DNA of 64,000 bases from UBA6489 sp942490775 (lineage in GTDB: Bacteria > Patescibacteriota > Gracilibacteria > BD1-5 > UBA6164): NCBI GenBank assembly GCA_942490775.1, contig CALNYL010000013.1:220688-284687 (forward strand). The letters are read 5' to 3'. The position numbers and the translations under genes are program-made. Under the pieces are notes generated by a model, which saw only the letters and a list, made by a program, of their open reading frames with translations, was not told the DNA's origin and made no database searches. This document shows, piece after piece, positions 54,347 to 64,000 of the stretch (the first letter of the stretch is position 1; every line of letters begins with the position of its first letter).

Positions 54347-54420
54347 AACTAAAAGATATTTATTTACTAATAAATATCTGTTTTGTTATTATAAGTATTT
54401 TATATTTTAAAACACCTTAC

Positions 54421-55527
54421 ATGAAAATTAGAAAAAAAGCCTTAACATTTGAAGATGTACTATTAGTACCACATAAATCAGAAGTACTTCCAAAAGAAGT
54501 TAGTCTAAAAACAAAACTAACTACAAATATTTCTCTAAATATTCCATTTATATCAGCTGCCATGGACACAGTAACAGAAAGTAAAATGGCTATAGAAATA
54601 GCAAGAATATGATGAATAGGAGTAATACACAAAAATATGGATATAGAAACTCAAGCTAGTCAAGTTGAGGAAGTTAAAAAAGCAAAAGTAGAAAAAGAAG
54701 ATAAAAATGCAGCAGTCGACAATAAATGAAGACTAATAGTAGCAGGAGCTATTTGAGTATTTCAAATGGATAGAGTAGAAGCACTAGTTCATGCTTGAGT
54801 AGATGTAATAGTACTAGACTCAGCACATTGACATAGTAAATGAATAATAGATACAATCAAAGAAATAAGAAAAAGTTTTAAGGTAGATATTATAGCATGA
54901 AATGTAGCTACAAAAGAAGCTACTATAGATCTAATAGAAGCTTGAGCAAATGCTGTAAAGGTTTGAATTTGACCTTGATCAATATGTACAACCAGAATAG
55001 TTACTTGAGTATGAGTTCCTCAAATCTCGGCTATAGATGAATGTAGTGAAGCAGCTAGTAAATATGGAGTACCTATTATAGCAGACTGATGAGTAAAATA
55101 TAGCTGAGATGCAGCAAAAGCATTGGCTGTTTGAGCAAGTTCTGTGATGATGTGAAGTGTACTTGCTAAGTCAGAAGAAGCTCCTTGAGAAATATTTGAA
55201 AAAGAAGGTAAAAAGTATAAATACTATAGAGGTATGTGAAGTATAGGAGCTATGACAAAGGGGAGTAGTGATAGATATTTCCAAACATGAACAGCAAAGG
55301 AAAAACTAGTGCCAGAGTGAGTGGAAGCAATGGTAGAACTACAGGGAACTGTTGAATCTATATTATTTCAATATATCTGAGGTCTTAGGTCTTCTATGTG
55401 ATACTTATGAGCAAAGGATATTCCTACTTTTTGGAAACATGCAGAGTTTGTAGAGATCAGCTCTGCTGGACTAAAAGAATCTCATGTACACGATGTTACT
55501 ATAGTTAAAGAAAGCCCTAATTATTAG
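54421..55527 (+). CDS. guaB: IMP dehydrogenase lacking the CBS domain
   Basis: Intact 368 codons with UGA=Gly. MKIRKKALTFEDVLLVPHKS, FISAAMDTVTESKMAIEIAR, VDVIVLDSAHGHSKGIIDTI, catalytic loop GIGPGSICTTRIVTGVG (Cys at about 202, its three glycines all TGA), IADGGVKYSGDAAKALAVGA, YYRGMGSIGAMTKGS and C-terminus SAGLKESHVHDVTIVKESPN. Bacterial IMPDH is about 490 aa with a CBS pair after residue 90; here HKNMDIETQASQVEEVKKAK runs straight into NAAVDNKGRLIVAGAIGV. The flap and C-terminal motifs fit IMPDH rather than GMP reductase. Makes XMP, the substrate of GuaA at 56752. Confidence 0.92.
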
Positions 55528-55552
55528 TTTTTATTTTTTTAATTATGTATTT

Positions 55553-56065
55553 ATGAAAAATGGTAAAAAAATAATTATTTTAGTTTTAATTGTTATTATT
55601 TTTATTGAAATTGCATTAATTGTAAGCTATAATACAAAAAGTTTTCAGGAGCAATTAACAACAGAACAATTATTATCTGTAAATTTTCAACCTTTAAGTA
55701 TTAAGACTTGAACTTTTTTTGGTGAATGTGCTGGTTATTGTGAAAAAGATATAACAATCACTCCAGAGAAAATTATTTTTCATAAAAATTGAAGAGGGGA
55801 AATTGAAATAACAGAAGAACTTCCAATTACTACAGAGCAATGGAATATATTATTAGAACTTTTAGATTTTGATAAATTTAAATCATTAGAAGAGGAAATT
55901 TGATGTCCTGATTGTGTAGATCAAGGAGGAGAATGGATAGAAATAAATGACTGAGAAACAAATAAAAAAGTAGTATTTGGGTTTAACGATGAGATTTCTG
56001 ATATAGATGAATTCCTTACTGAGCTATGAAAAATAAGAAATGATATTTTTTTGCAATTTAATTAA
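55553..56065 (+). CDS. Membrane-anchored protein with CxGYC motif (DUF6438-like)
   Basis: Intact 170 codons. N-terminal helix KKIIILVLIVIIFIEIALIV, then TGTFFGECAGYCEKDITITP (C-x2-Y-C pattern as in DUF6438 proteins), WNILLELLDFDKFKSLEEEI and CPDCVDQGGEWIEI with a CPDC pair. Probably an extracytoplasmic domain with two disulphides or a metal site. Follows guaB by 25 bp. Confidence 0.6.
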
Positions 56066-56073
56066 TTTCTAAT

Positions 56074-56653
56074 ATGAACACAGAATTTGAAATAACTTTT
56101 ACTCCCATAAATAAAGATGAAATAAGAGAAAAAATTTCTAAAATTTGATGAATTTGTATAAAACCAGAAGTTTTAATGAAAAGAGTCACTTATTCAAAAA
56201 CAGAAAATACCTATGCAAGAATCAGGGACGAATGATGAAAAATAACATGCACATATAAAGAAATATCAGAAACAGAAAATATAAATAGAGTAAAAGAAAT
56301 TGAAACAATAGTTTGAGATTTTAACTCCATAGAAAATGATATTTGATAAAATGTGATTAAAACAAAAATCATATCAAGAAACACTTAGAGAAATATGGGA
56401 AACAGAAGATAAAGTTGAATTTATGATAGATACATGGCCATGATTAAAACCATATTTAGAAATAGAATGACCAAATGAAAAAATAGTAAGAAAATATGTA
56501 GACTTATTAGGATTTAATTATAATGATTGATTATTTTGAGCCGTTGATGTTGTTTACAAAAAAGAACTATGAATAGAAAAAAATGTAATTAATAATTTGA
56601 AGGAAATCACTTTTGAGAATATTCCTGAAATTTTTAAAAATCTTGAAAAATAA
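56074..56653 (+). CDS. CYTH-domain protein (class IV adenylate cyclase / triphosphatase family; frameshift)
   Basis: MNTEFEITFTPINKDEIREK begins with a degenerate ExExK strand; VLMKRVTYSKTENTYARIRD and KITCTYKEI follow, then after a one-base shift near 56342 FDKMGLKQKSYQETLREIWE, DTWPGLKPYLEIEGPNEKIV and YVDLLGFNYNDGLFGAVDVV. This order (K-R strands, R...E, LkPylEIEGp, vdvvY) is the CYTH tunnel fold. Members hydrolyse triphosphates or make cAMP. The catalytic acidic motif is weak (EFEITF), so activity is uncertain. Confidence 0.65.
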
Positions 56654-56654
56654 A

Positions 56655-56700
56655 AAGTTCAAAGGGCTAAAGCCCTCTGTTGACCAGCTGTATGACATTT
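56655..56700. repeat. Short palindromic core shared with the MITE
   Basis: AAAGGGCTAAAGCCCTCTGTTGAC resembles the MITE centre but without its terminal repeats. Other isolated cores: 23812-23845, 44750-44795. Confidence 0.55.
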
Positions 56701-56751
56701 ATATTCTGTGAAGCAGTTATTTTAAAATAAAATAATACTTAATTAACTTTT

Positions 56752-58634
56752 ATGCAAAAACTACTAGTTATAGACTTTTGAAGCCAATACACCCATCTGA
56801 TAACTTCAAAATTTAGACACCCTATGAATCTACACAGAAATAATCCCAGCAAATAATAACAGCAATCTCTTAGAAGAAAAAATACAAGAAATAAACTCCT
56901 GAGAATTAAAATGAATAATCCTATCAGGATGACCAGACTCAGTTTACGATGAATGATCATTGACCATATCATCAAAAATATATGATTTAAATATTCCAAT
57001 TTTAGCAATATGCTACGGTCATCAACTAACCCATAAGCTTTGTGCCTGAGAAGTAAAAAGATGAAAAACACAAGAATATTGAGAAGCTAAAATGAAAATA
57101 GACTTAAACTCTAAATTATTTGCCTGATTTAAAAAAGACGAAATAACAGTATGGATGAGCCACGGAGACGGAAGTAGTAAAACTTTGAGAATGATTTAAA
57201 GCCATCTGAAGTACAGACGATTGTTTTGCGGCTAGTACAAGTTATGAAGAAAAAAATATATTTACCCTACAGTTTCATCCTGAAGTAACACATACAGAAA
57301 AATGAGTAGATATACTAGATAACTTTGCAAATATAACAGAAGTAAAAGAAAATGGTCTATGAAACAATTTTTAGATGAAGAATTAGAGGAAGTAAAAAAT
57401 AGAATATGAAACAAAAATATACTTTTATTAATTTCTGGATGAGTTGATTCTACCGTTGTTTATTTTTTACTAAAAACTGCGATAAAACCATCTCAAATAT
57501 ATCCAGTTTTTGTAGATACTTGATTTATGAGAAAAAATGAAGCTAAAATAGTAGAAAATATGCTAAAAAAAGCCTGAGTAAAAAATTTGCAAATAGTAGA
57601 TGCAAAAAAAGATTTTATAGACTCTCTAAAATGAGTAATAGAACCAGAAGAAAAAGAGCAATAATTTGAAAAAAGTTTATAGAAATACAAAAAAATGTTG
57701 TTTGAAAAATGGATATAGACATAAATAGTTGGTTTCTAGCCCAGTGAACTATATATCCAGATACTATAGAATCTGGAGGAACAAAAAATTCAAAAACAAT
57801 AAAAACACATCACAACAGAGTACCAGAAATTACAGCTATGATAGAAAAATGACTAGTGATAGAACCAATAGAAAAACTATACAAAGATGAAGTTAGGGAA
57901 GTATGAACATTACTTTGAATGGATGAAAATCTAGTACATAGACATCCATTTCCTTGACCATGACTTGCTCTTAGAATTTTATGTAGTAATTGAGAAGTAG
58001 AAGATAACTATAATAATTGAGAGAAAAAAATAAATGATTATTTATCTGTAAAAACAAATAATTATTTGTCTTCATCGGAAATAAATGCAAATATTCTTCC
58101 TGTGAAATCAGTATGAGTTCAAGGGGATAATAGGACTTATAGTCATCCTGTATTGATAAGCCCTCACCCTAACCCTCTCCTTTGAGAGGAGAGGGGACAA
58201 GCTACAATATGGAAAGAATTATTTAAAATATCAACAGATTTAACAAATAACTTTTCAGAAATAAATAGGGTTTTATTGAATTTAACTTATGTAGAAACAT
58301 CAGAACTAAAATTAAAGAAAACAGAATTATCAGAAGATAGGATAGAATTATTACAAGAAATAGATTCAATAGTTGAAAGATTTTTATTAGAAAAATGATA
58401 TCAGAGAAAAATTTGGCAGTTCCCAGTAGTCCTAATTCCATTATCTTCTGACTGAAAAAAGAAAGTATAGTACTTAGACCGATATCTTCTACAAATGCTA
58501 TGACACTGTCTCCATCTGAGATAGATTTTGAGGATTTGAAAGAGTTGGTGGATGATATTATGGAGAATGAAGGTATTGAAGCTGTGTTTTATGATTTGAC
58601 AGGGAAGCCACCTTGAACTGTGGAGTGGGAGTAG
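56752..58634 (+). CDS. guaA: GMP synthase (glutamine-hydrolysing), several frameshifts
   Basis: Glutaminase domain: MQKLLVIDFGSQYTHLITSK, ILSGGPDSVYDEGS, ILAICYGHQLTHKLCAGEVK (nucleophile Cys), FTLQFHPEVTHTEKG. ATP-pyrophosphatase domain: LLLISGGVDSTVVYFLL, PVFVDTGFMRKNEAKIVENM, LAQGTIYPDTIESGGTKNSK, HHNRVPEITAMIEKGLVIEP, HRHPFPGPGLALRIL. C-terminal dimer domain ends PPGTVEWE. Frameshifts near 56805, 57190, 57360, 57660-57700 and 58465. A genomic palindrome at 58161-58198 adds SPHPNPLLGEERGQ in frame. Converts XMP to GMP after GuaB. Confidence 0.85.
58161..58198. repeat. Palindromic element embedded in frame in guaA
   Basis: CCCTCACCCTAACCCTCTCC and GAGAGGAGAGGGGAC form a hairpin. It is G+C-rich in an AT-rich gene and lies between SHPVLI and ATIWKELFK of the dimerisation domain. 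Confidence 0.75.
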
Positions 58635-58707
58635 ACCACTCCTTAGCCCCCTCCTTAGTAAGTAGGGGTAATCTAATATATAATTTTATTTTTTTTAAAG
58701 AATAATT

Positions 58708-60285
58708 ATGAGAAAAATTGTATCGTTATTTTTGTTTTTAGTGATTTTGTTTGGGAACTTTTTTGTTGTTTTTGGGGAGGGGAGTTGTGTTTATGAGAAA
58801 ATAAGTTGAGATTATGATAATGTTTGGAATCCAAAATATTCATTAGGTGGAGAAAGTTTTGTTTTTAATGCAATGAAAGATTGAAAGTATATTGTAGTGA
58901 AAGATTGAATTGAAAGTAAAAAATATAATAATATAAAAAATTTTAGTTTTTGATCTGATTGAGAAGAATTTGCATTTATGGCAGAAAAGAATTGAAAATG
59001 GATTTTAGTAAAAAATTGAATTGAAGTTGATAAATATGATGAAGTATTAGCTTTTACCTTTTCACCAGATAAAAAAAGCTTTGTTTATATAGTAAGAGAT
59101 AATTGAAAAGAATTTATAGTAAAAGACTGAGTAGAGGGAAAAAAGTATGATGATATCTGGAATTTTGTATTTTCATCAAATGGAAAAAGTTTTACTTTTA
59201 ATGCAATGAATTATTACTATAAAGAAATACTAGTAAAAGATTGAATTGAAATTGATAAATATAATGATTATGGTGATAATAATTATTTATTAAATTGAAA
59301 AAGTTATTTTTTTACAGCAGAAAAAGGTTGAAAATGGGTTTTAGTAAAAGACGGAATTGAAATTTATGAATATGATAATATCTGAGATGTTAGATTTTCA
59401 TCGTATGGAGAAGGGTTAGCTTTTAGTGCAAAAAAAAATTGAAAATGGATATTGGTAAAAAATTGAGTTGAGATTGATAAATATAGCTATATTTCAAATT
59501 TTGATTTTTCGTCAGATGGAGAAAGGTTTGCTTTTATTGTAAGTGAAGGTTGAAAAGAGTTTATAGTGAAAGATTGAGTTGAGCTTAATAAGTATGAAGA
59601 TATTCCATATTTTGAATTTTCACCAGATTGAAAGGAATTTGTTTTTAAGGCAAAGAAAAATTGAAAATGGATAATGGTAAAAAATTGAATTGAGATTGAT
59701 AGATATGAAGATGTTTTTAATTTTAAATATTCCCCTGATTCAAAAAGTTTTACTTTTATGGCAAAAAAAGATTGAAAAGAGTTTGTGGTGAAAGATTGAA
59801 TTGAACTTGGATGATATTGGAATATTAATTATCTGAATTTTTCAAAAAATTGGAATAACTATGCTTTTACTTGACAAAAGGATTGAAAAAGGATAATGAT
59901 TAAAAATTGAGAAGAAATATTGGATTATGATAGTGTTTGACATTCTGTCTTTTCTCCAAATGAGAAAGACTTTGTTTTTACTGCAGAGAAAGATTGAAAA
60001 CAGTTCATTGTAAAAGAAAATTGTGGTACAAAGAATATTTCTAAATCAAAAGACTATTTTTCACAAAACACAGAAAATCTTAGAATAAAATTATCAAGCG
60101 ATAAAAATTATTCACTACTTTTTGATAGAGTAGATAATCTAGTTTTAAAAATAGAAGATGAAAAACTGGAAAGGCTGTATGAAAAATTTAATAAAATGGA
60201 TTTTAGTAGTTTTAAATATAAAGATCTTCTAGATTATATAAAATTCAGGATTTGACTTGAGATTTATGAAAGGGGATTAAACTAA
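58708..60285 (+). CDS. Secreted propeller-like repeat protein
   Basis: Intact 525 codons with many UGA glycines. Signal peptide MRKIVSLFLFLVILFGNFFV then VFGEGSC. About ten repeats of roughly 42 residues follow, each like FSPDGKEFVFKAKKNGKWIM then VKNGIEIDRYEDV, alternating SxDGKSFxFxAxKxGK and VKDGIEIxKYDxI. This is the pattern of WD40-like (PD40) or WG-type beta-propellers. The last 90 residues are helical (KLERLYEKFNKMDFSSFKYK). Probably an extracytoplasmic binding scaffold. Confidence 0.7.
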
Positions 60286-60616
60286 CCTTTAGAGTCTTTG
60301 AAAATAAAGTTTTTATGCAGATTATAAAAATTAACCAGAATTTAAATTTGCAATAATATATCTTTTTATATAATGAAATTAATTAAAAATAAATTATTCT
60401 CTAATAAAAGTAAAAATTCTCTAATTTTATAGAGAACAAGAATCTTGGAAATAATATAAATTATAAACATAAAAATATAAACTCCCTTTTCACCGCAAAA
60501 GGGAGATTATATTTTTTACTAAAAAAAGATGTTTTACCAAAACATATCTACTTGAAGAATTTAGCAAATTTATGAAATAAAAATTTAAAACTTTAACCTT
60601 TAAAAATAATAACACT
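60286..60616. other. Intergenic region with terminator-like hairpin at 60479-60517
   Basis: AACTCCCTTTTCACCGCAAAAGGGAGATT forms a stem followed by TATATTTTTT. The rest is AT-rich without ORFs; an inverted repeat AATTCTCTAA...TTATAGAGAA lies near 60416-60435. Confidence 0.5.
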
Positions 60617-61606
60617 ATGACAGAAAGAGCAAAACAACTAGAAAGAGCAGAATTACATGCTCACCTTGGTTCTTCAGTTTCTGTAGAACTACTTTGGGAT
60701 CTATCTCACGAACAGGGAATAAGATTACCAGTTAAAGATTTTGATTCATTTAAAGCTTGGATTACTATGGGGGAGACAGATAAAAATGTTGATATAAAAG
60801 AAATGGATGAAAAATATTTTCACTGGACTGAACTTATCCAGTCATCTCCAGCAGCAGTTGAAAAAGCTATAAAAAGCACAATATGAACAAATTATAGAAA
60901 ATCAAATCTCACTTTACAAGAAGTTAGATTTAATCCAATGTTTAGAAATAAAAAATGAGAAATAGATTTAGATTATATAATAGTATCTGCTATTCATGGT
61001 CTTGATTATGCTATGCTACAGTATGATAAAGTAAAAGCATGAATTATATTATGTATGGATAGGAGACTTAGTTTTAGAAAAAATAAAATAATAGTTGAAA
61101 AAGCTATAAAATATGTAAAAATAGAGTATAGTTTGAATGGATCTTATTACCACACAATGGTAGCTTTTGATATGATAGAGATATAAAGCTTTTAGTTAGC
61201 AAAAAACATTGACTTTAGTTAACAATACACACTTAGGAGAAGAATGACAGCATTAGAGGTTGAGATATGTTGTAAGAATTTATAAAACCATAGAATATGA
61301 CATGGAATTATGGCAGTACAAGATCAAAAGATTATTGAAAGTATTGTTAAAAATGATATAGTTTTAGAGATTTGCCCTACTTCTAATTTAAAGAATTCAA
61401 AGACTAAGAATGTAGAGGAGTTATCAGTATAATAAAAACTTTCTTAAAAATGGTGTTAATTAACACTAATGTACTGACTGAGCTGTATATGTATCAAGAT
61501 AAATATTCTAAAAGTACAAGATGTACTTATAAGTAATGGTATTATAACTGAAACTGAATTAAATCAGATGTATAAAAATGCTTTTGATTATGCTTTTGTA
61601 AAATAA
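60617..61606 (+). pseudogene. Adenosine deaminase family gene, many frameshifts
   Basis: MTERAKQLERAELHAHLGSS keeps the metal-binding HxH and LWDLSHEQGIRLPVKDFDSF; YFHWTELIQSSPAAVEKAIK and TLQEVRFNPMFRNKKGEIDL follow in frame to about 61060. Beyond that only fragments remain: ILCMDRRLSF, RI-HGI (the GHGI motif), VLEICPTSNLKNSKTKNVEE, and QMYKNAFDYAFVK at the end. Adenosine/AMP deaminases convert adenosine to inosine for salvage toward the IMP-XMP-GMP route encoded upstream. At least six breaks. Confidence 0.7.
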
Positions 61607-61611
61607 GAGAT

Positions 61612-61649
61612 AAAAAAATATTCCTACTTTTGTAGGAATATTTTTTTTG
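61612..61649 (+). terminator. Rho-independent terminator
   Basis: AAAAAAATATTCCTAC and GTAGGAATATTTTTTTT form a perfect stem between convergent add-like and ychF genes; it can work in both directions. Confidence 0.88.
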
Positions 61650-61674
61650 TGAATATTTTTATAGAACTTTTATT

Positions 61675-62800
61675 CTAACTACTAAACTTAAATAAAATTA
61701 CATCTCCGTCTTTTACTATGTAGTCTTTTCATTCTAGTCTAACTTTTCAGTTCACTCTTGCTTTACTCCATCCTCCATGATTCAACTAAGATGCTTCAGT
61801 CTACTCCATCTACTTTTATCAATCATTTTTCACAAATCATATTAGATTACTCAAACTGTGAGGGAGCATGTTGCTCATTTTTTTATGGTCCATGCTCTTA
61901 CTTCTTTTTCTCAGGCTGTGAAATAGTATTCAAGTCATAGTGCATCATAAGAGGCTTTTATTAGGTTATCAAGTCCTGTAGTACTAAGTCACATTTCGTC
62001 TAGGAATTCTTTTCTTTCTTCTTTTGCCCTCTCTCTCTATCTTCTTCTTCTGTTTGCTGAAATAGCTACTGCTTTTACATTTTCATTGTTAGCTGATATT
62101 ATTTTTTTAGTTCTTGTATTCTGTGCTTCACATCCATATCTTCAAGATACATTACAAGCATGAGACAAACTTTTTATTTGTGAGTAAGTGTAGGTCTAGA
62201 TCTATTCATTAGTTCTTCTTCTTCTGAGTCTTATTTCACTTGCTAGGATTCCTGAATTTAGTTTTTCTAAGTCTATAGCTTTTGTATATTTCTACTGCTT
62301 TTGCTAATTTCTTTATCGGATCTAGCTTTTTTTCAGTCTTTTGTAATTCTTTTCTCAACTGTTTCTATATCTGCTAAAATAAGTTCAGAATTTATTATTT
62401 CTATATCAGATTTAGGATTCACTTTACCATTTACATGAATTATATTTTTATCTTTAAAAACTCTTACCTACTATGTACTCACTTATCTACTTCTCTTATG
62501 TTTTGCTACAAAATTTATTTCAAGTCATTCTCATTTTTGTTTTTACTTGCTCTACTATTCATTTCTTTCTCAATCAATAAACTCTACAAGCTAGCTGGAA
62601 TTACTTTTTGTCAAAAGGCTAACTCTCTCTTATTTTCTCTAATCTCTCATCATTTACATTTACTATTCATACATTTGGCTCTATTGTACAAAATGGAAAG
62701 TTTTGTGCATCAGCATTATGAATTTTGTGAGTTGCATTAAAACAGAGTTGATTTACCTACATTTGGTGTCATTGATACGAATTTTCTTAGATTTTAATAA
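61675..62800 (-). pseudogene. ychF: Ribosome-binding ATPase YchF/Ola1, many frameshifts
   Basis: N-terminal pieces PNVGKSTLFNA (P-loop) and NFPFCTIEPNVGIVNVNDER LEKI near 62640-62770 are unmistakably YchF; the middle is broken (NKFCSNIREVD). The C-terminal domain is seen as VRAWTIKKGATCSLTVGVI and LIKVDGVDGSI, then ARVNGKVRLEGKDYIVKDGD and VILFKFSS to TAG 61675. Numerous one- or two-base indels over 1.1 kb. YchF is a near-universal obligate GTPase-family ATPase, so loss would be surprising and consensus errors are likely. Confidence 0.75.
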
Positions 62801-62899
62801 GTTTTCGACAGTATATATTTATACTAAAAATATTTTGTTTGGGAAGTATAAAATAATAAGAGCAAAATGCAAATACAAATTTTCTATTATTAAGAACAA

Positions 62900-62985
62900 G
62901 ATATACTAAGTCTTCTTTGCAAGGTTTAAAATCCTCTGTTTACAAATTAGGAAATTAATATTTACACAATAGGGTACAGTATAGA
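62900..62985. repeat. Degenerate MITE remnant
   Basis: GATATACTAAGTCTTCTTTGC and AAGGTTTAAAATCCTCTGTTTAC, ending near GGTACAGTATAG, keep the order of the MITE left end, core and right end with many changes and a shorter total. Confidence 0.5.
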
Positions 62986-62989
62986 TAAA

Positions 62990-64000
<1,011 letters not shown>

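Overview
The window is a very AT-rich bacterial chromosome segment in which UGA is not a stop but glycine (genetic code 25). Conserved glycines of UvrB (P-loop), Ung, IMP dehydrogenase, ABC signature motifs and others are written TGA, and one 90-bp tandem repeat spells the same glycine TGA in some copies and GGA in others. This points to Candidatus Absconditabacteria (SR1) or Gracilibacteria, i.e. a reduced CPR/Patescibacteria genome. Genes have A/T-rich leaders without a clear Shine-Dalgarno. Many genes carry one-base frameshifts, often at homopolymers, plus a few in-frame TAG/TAA. I cannot tell real decay from consensus error, so frameshifted genes are given over their full span with the break noted.

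Layout. 1-573: end of an ABC-F ATPase. 667-12913 (minus): a DUF4012 protein with a repeat-bearing N-terminus, a secreted protein split by a 116-bp MITE, a Memo-CapA fusion, and three paralogous SLH surface proteins, two of them degraded. 13010-14431: aldehyde dehydrogenase. 15016-18342: two integron-cassette-like units bounded by GTTAGGC/GCCTAAC core sites; the first carries a histidine phosphatase with no UGA codons, the second a DUF2806-like protein and a membrane protein that do use UGA. 18704-18778: tRNA-Cys. 19242-31203: DHH phosphoesterase, uvrB, a coiled-coil secreted protein, a thioredoxin-fold lipoprotein-like gene, an HPF-like protein, MscS, ung, a broken U32-like gene, a YbaK-type editing protein and a PH-domain membrane protein.

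31369-44583 (minus): five paralogous ABC exporters. Two are each the third gene of an AbiEi-AbiEii-ABC module (a type IV toxin-antitoxin pair followed within 6-14 nt by an exporter). Another follows an HD-domain (alarmone-hydrolase-like) gene by 18 nt. This repeated coupling is the strongest candidate for an undescribed system here.

44960-60285: secreted proteins, a pilin-like gene with RCC1-like surface repeats, secF, gatC, recF, ndk, a CBS-less guaB, a CYTH protein, guaA and a propeller-like repeat protein. The end holds degraded adenosine deaminase and ychF genes and an M48 protease whose ORF contains a (GA)26 microsatellite beside the HEXXH motif.

Three repeat families run through the window: a TA-targeting MITE with TACTAAGCC ends, GGGCAAACACAAGG-type palindromes, and CTCTCCTGAATCC-type palindromes, the last sitting in frame inside two ABC ATPases and guaA.
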